Positions 62,197 to 64,000 of a DNA stretch of 64,000 nt are shown in pieces. Position 1 is the first letter of the stretch. The number at the start of each line of letters is the position of its first letter. Source of the stretch: Paraburkholderia guartelaensis (GTDB lineage Bacteria > Pseudomonadota > Gammaproteobacteria > Burkholderiales > Burkholderiaceae); assembly GCF_004353905.1 (NCBI RefSeq), contig NZ_SMOD01000031.1, positions 1 through 64,000 on the forward strand, in the 5' to 3' direction. The notes under the pieces are model-generated. The model had not been told where the DNA came from, made no database searches, and saw nothing but the letters and a program-made list of their open reading frames with translations. The position numbers were made by a program, and so were the translations under genes.

Positions 62197-62439
62197 ATGA
62201 ATTCCGCCGAAACTTCGCTGCGCACCCTCGTCGACAAGTGGCTCGCACCCAACGCGCGTGTGCCGGCCCGTGTGGTGCGTTTTAGCCGCACACAGGAGCA
62301 ACGGCTGCGTTATGTTTGTGTCGAGGCGGTGCATCCCGCGCGTACGATTGCAATCTTCTTCTTCCGTCACGACGATGGCACGTGGTGCGTATTTCCGCCT
62401 GCCAGCACGCGACCGGCTATGACCGCGCGCGCCGCGTGA
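62197..62439 (+). CDS. Small uncharacterised protein downstream of the LRAT gene
   Basis: This is an 80-residue protein starting MNSAETSLRTLVDKWLAP, with GGAG 8 bp upstream of 62197. It contains RVVRFSRTQEQRLRYVCVEA and ends in a basic/hydrophobic strand region. It has neither signal nor leader peptide. An ATG at 62134, overlapping the LRAT stop in ATGA, could extend it by 21 residues. No family is recognised. Its place in the LRAT transcript suggests a role in the same process. Confidence 0.6.
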   Translation: MNSAETSLRTLVDKWLAPNARVPARVVRFSRTQEQRLRYVCVEAVHPARTIAIFFFRHDDGTWCVFPPASTRPAMTARAA

Positions 62440-62441
62440 AC

Positions 62442-62657
62442 TCAGCGCAGCAGCGTCGGACGTGGCCGCGCCGCGGGGAAGGCTGCCGGCCCTCGCTGCG
62501 CGGGTGAGCCTTCGATCTCCACACGTACGCCAATGAACGGCCGCGGCACGAGTAGCGTCCGCTGCGAGGCCGCGCGGGCGCCACCCGTGATCGCGGCCAT
62601 TGCCTGCCTGTCCAGTTCCACGCTTTCCGGAAGGTCCTTGATGACGATAATGCTCAT
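62442..62657 (-). CDS. Double-glycine-leader peptide with Arg/Pro-rich core
   Basis: This is a 71-residue precursor. The 26-residue leader ends AAITGG and keeps L-D-R at 15-17 and Met20. The 45-residue core is unlike its siblings: it is Arg- and Pro-rich (about 8 Arg against 2 Glu), with RTLLVPRPFIGVRVEIEG and a tail RPRPTLLR. It would be a cationic peptide, possibly antimicrobial. It is the third gene of the leftward peptide operon. The ribosome site is GGAG. Confidence 0.75.
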   Translation of the reverse strand: MSIIVIKDLPESVELDRQAMAAITGGARAASQRTLLVPRPFIGVRVEIEGSPAQRGPAAFPAARPRPTLLR

Positions 62658-62783
62658 GGTCTGCTCCACGAGAGCGGATTGCGCTTGATAGGTTTCGTTT
62701 GAGTATAGGCGGTGGCGCGCGGCGCACGTAAACAAGCAGGCGGCGCCTCGCGGCGCCGTCTGCGTGTCCCTTCGCGGCAGCGG

Positions 62784-63056
62784 CTAAAACGTCACGCCGG
62801 TGTTCGCGTATTGCGAGGGATTGACCTTGAGGTTCAGCGGCCCAAAGCCGGCGCCGATATAACCGATGTTGTTGAGCGCGGCGACGTCGACCACCTGAAC
62901 CTGCGAGATGTTCTGCACGATGTTCGGCGAGACGGTGATGTTGGCAATCGAGCCATATCCACCGTACGAGCTGCTGCCGCCGCCGCGTACGGCTGTCATG
63001 GCGCGGCGGTCGAGTGCCGTTCCCGGAGCCAGCTCGCGGATAACGAGGGAAGTCAT
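62784..63056 (-). CDS. Double-glycine-leader exported peptide, Gly/Ser/Asn-rich
   Basis: This 90-residue precursor has a 26-residue leader that ends TAVRGG and has L-D-R at 15-17 and Met20. The 64-residue core starts GSSSYGGYGSIANITV, contains ALNNIGYIGAGFGPLN and ends VNPSQYANTGVTF. That end shares the form xNPxQxAxxxxxF with the two close-copy peptides. There is no cysteine. The ribosome site GGAGG is strong. It is the middle gene of the leftward peptide operon. Confidence 0.82.
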   Translation of the reverse strand: MTSLVIRELAPGTALDRRAMTAVRGGGSSSYGGYGSIANITVSPNIVQNISQVQVVDVAALNNIGYIGAGFGPLNLKVNPSQYANTGVTF

Positions 63057-63152
63057 GGTAAGCCTCCAGTTGCTGATGAATGGCGCGGATGAACCCGGGC
63101 GGGCGCGGCACGCGAATGAACGCGGGGTGCGGCCGCGCCGCCGCCGGGACGA

Positions 63153-63425
63153 TCAGAAGTTGATCGTGTTGTGGGCGGTCTGCACCGGGTTGACCTTCGC
63201 GTGGATGTTCTGCGCGAAGGCGACGTCGTTGCCCACGTTGTTTTCGATGGTGTTCGTCTGGCCGATCAACTGCTGGGCATTGAAGTTCGTCGTGTCGTAC
63301 TTGAACGACGGCGCCGGGTAGTAGCCGGGCCAGAGGCTCAGGCCGCCACCGCCGCGAACGGCGCTCATTTCGCTGCGGTCGAGTTCTTGCGCGACGCTCA
63401 GGTCGGCGATCATCAGCTTGCTCAT
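63153..63425 (-). CDS. Double-glycine-leader exported peptide, copy 2
   Basis: This 90-residue close paralogue of the peptide at 49420 has a leader differing at one residue (S for R at 18) and the same ending SAVRGG. The core begins GGLSLWPGYYPAPSF, contains QQLIGQTNTIENN and ends NPVQTAHNTINF. It is the first gene of the leftward three-peptide operon, with TGGAGA upstream. Near-identity to copy 1 at DNA level shows a recent duplication within the locus. Confidence 0.85.
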   Translation of the reverse strand: MSKLMIADLSVAQELDRSEMSAVRGGGGLSLWPGYYPAPSFKYDTTNFNAQQLIGQTNTIENNVGNDVAFAQNIHAKVNPVQTAHNTINF

Positions 63426-63499
63426 GACAGTTCTCCAGAAGGGCAGTACAGGGTAGTTGGCGATTGAGCTGCAGTATCTTGCGGGCTCGCACCTCTTAA

Positions 63500-63515
63500 T
63501 GCACAGGCTGTGCCA
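63500..63515 (-). promoter_or_regulatory. Sigma-54 promoter TGGCACA-N4-GTGCA for the three-peptide operon
   Basis: On the minus strand this gives TGGCAC and the invariant GC of the -12 box with exact spacing. It lies 90 bp before the first peptide start. Confidence 0.7.
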
Positions 63516-63956
63516 GCGGCTTCGCGTTTATGTGGCGAACCGCTCAGCGCCTTGTGTGACGGGGCTTTGCGGCAAGCCGCCAGGCGGGTGCAGGGCAGGT
63601 GGCAGCGCTCGCGCGCGAAATCGCTGATGGGGCGTGCCCAACAGCGCGCGGCGAGGCCGTTGGATTCAGGGCAACACGAGCGAGCGAAAAGCCTGGTTCA
63701 GGCACCGATTGCACTGCGCGTTGCCGCAGATTAATCTCTCATCAGACCTTGTTGCATGGTTGCAAGCGCGTGCGCCGGCTGAGATCACGGTGCGCGCAGA
63801 TCCGGCGGCGACTCTGTATGCTTTAAAGATGACGAGACCACGTTGCAGCGGGCTCGACGGGGATCGCGGCAGCAGCCACACGCGGCGCGATCGTGCGCCG
63901 GGAACGTGTGACGCAAAGCGCCTCGGCCATCCTGAAGCTGAGTTGAAGGCATACGA
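63516..63956. other. Control region upstream of the peptide operon, no gene seen
   Basis: These 441 bases hold the CCAAC-N16-GTTGG dyad but no convincing coding sequence. Open frames here lack ribosome sites and known motifs. The region probably also holds the promoter of the gene cut by the right edge. Confidence 0.5.
63638..63663. promoter_or_regulatory. Candidate activator site CCAAC-N16-GTTGG, 123 bp upstream of a sigma-54 promoter
   Basis: It has the same arms, spacer length and distance to the -24 box as the site at 49184-49209, while the spacer bases differ. This suggests that the arms are conserved for binding. Confidence 0.65.
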
Positions 63957-64000
63957 ATGATGAGCCTTGCGCAGCTGATCCAGACATTCCAGAGCGGGGC
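63957..64000 (+). CDS. Start of a gene cut by the right edge
   Basis: The sequence GAAGG followed by ATGATGAGC opens a frame MMSLAQLIQTFQSGA that runs off the window. Only 14 full residues are visible, so it cannot be identified. A Ser/Thr kinase would complete the FHA/PP2C pair and is a guess. Confidence 0.4.
   Translation, partial: MMSLAQLIQTFQSG

Noticed and set aside
61378..62439. Long rightward frame spanning the sigma-54 control region and the LRAT gene in another phase
   Set aside because: It overlaps the LRAT gene out of frame, is Arg-rich and has no ribosome site; only its last 80 residues form a plausible gene.
61600..63461. Shared 13-mer CAGGGTAGTTGGC near two sigma-54 promoters
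   Set aside because: Its orientation and position relative to the promoters differ, and a repeated 13-mer in 64 kb of GC-rich DNA is expected by chance.
63634..63960. Possible 108-residue gene upstream of the right-edge gene
   Set aside because: It has no ribosome site or recognisable domain, and it overlaps the conserved activator dyad.

Overview
The window is high-GC DNA with dense Burkholderiaceae-type gene content. A SUF Fe-S operon, a hopanoid gene of the hpnJ type, the zwf-polyphosphate glucokinase pair and an AcpA-type phosphatase all suggest a Paraburkholderia/Caballeronia/Burkholderia relative. No rRNA, tRNA or CRISPR array was seen. The assignment rests on gene content and protein resemblance, not on a database search.

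Layout. 1-2.6 kb: the edge of an IS5-type insertion sequence, then a flavin aromatic hydroxylase divergent from a NahR-like LysR regulator. 2.7-5.5 kb: a ClC chloride channel with CBS domains and an unusual cyclopropane-synthase-like methyltransferase. 5.5-11.6 kb: central sugar metabolism (zwf-ppgK operon, an IlvD/Edd dehydratase, and a ROK sugar kinase behind an IclR-type operator and a structured leader). 11.7-23.7 kb: a glycine-rich secreted protein, a CheB protein followed by a giant CheB-CheR-PAS-kinase-receiver fusion, a serine-recombinase-like protein without its catalytic residues, hpnJ, a GAF hybrid kinase, small proteins and an MFS transporter remnant. 23.9-29.9 kb: sufBCDSU-sufT-Rieske operon. 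30-41.4 kb: SDR, AcpA-like phosphatase, MFS symporter, haem peroxidase, ABC exporter, ECF sigma factor and a PilZ protein. 41.4-49.1 kb: a five-gene leftward operon (SUMF1-like protein, periplasmic molybdenum hydroxylase, 2Fe-2S subunit, dihaem cytochrome c, PLD-like protein) and two tandem DUF4399 proteins.

49.1-64 kb is the most interesting region: a self-contained type I secretion system for double-glycine-leader peptides. Five small genes (49420, 61192, 62657, 63056 and 63425) encode peptides with exactly 26-residue leaders that share L-D-R at 15-17, Met20 and GG or GA at 25-26. The export genes are an outer-membrane TolC-type lipoprotein, a HlyD adaptor and a 1023-residue ABC exporter carrying two cyclic-nucleotide-binding domains and an intact C39 leader peptidase. 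With them are a two-FHA membrane protein, a cytoplasmic parvulin, a PP2C phosphatase, an LRAT-domain protein and a sigma-54 activator that lacks a receiver domain. Four near-consensus sigma-54 promoters precede peptide or LRAT genes. At three of them a CCAAC/GTTGG dyad is centred about 136 bp upstream, which gives a candidate activator site. The peptides lack cysteine in their cores. They are Asn/Gln/Thr/Val-rich, or Arg/Pro-rich in one case, so fibre-forming or antimicrobial exported peptides are both possible. The right edge cuts a gene that may belong to the same locus.

How the secretion locus may work (inference): FHA protein, PP2C phosphatase and an unseen kinase form a phospho-threonine switch. 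Cyclic nucleotide gates the exporter, and the sigma-54 activator induces the peptides.
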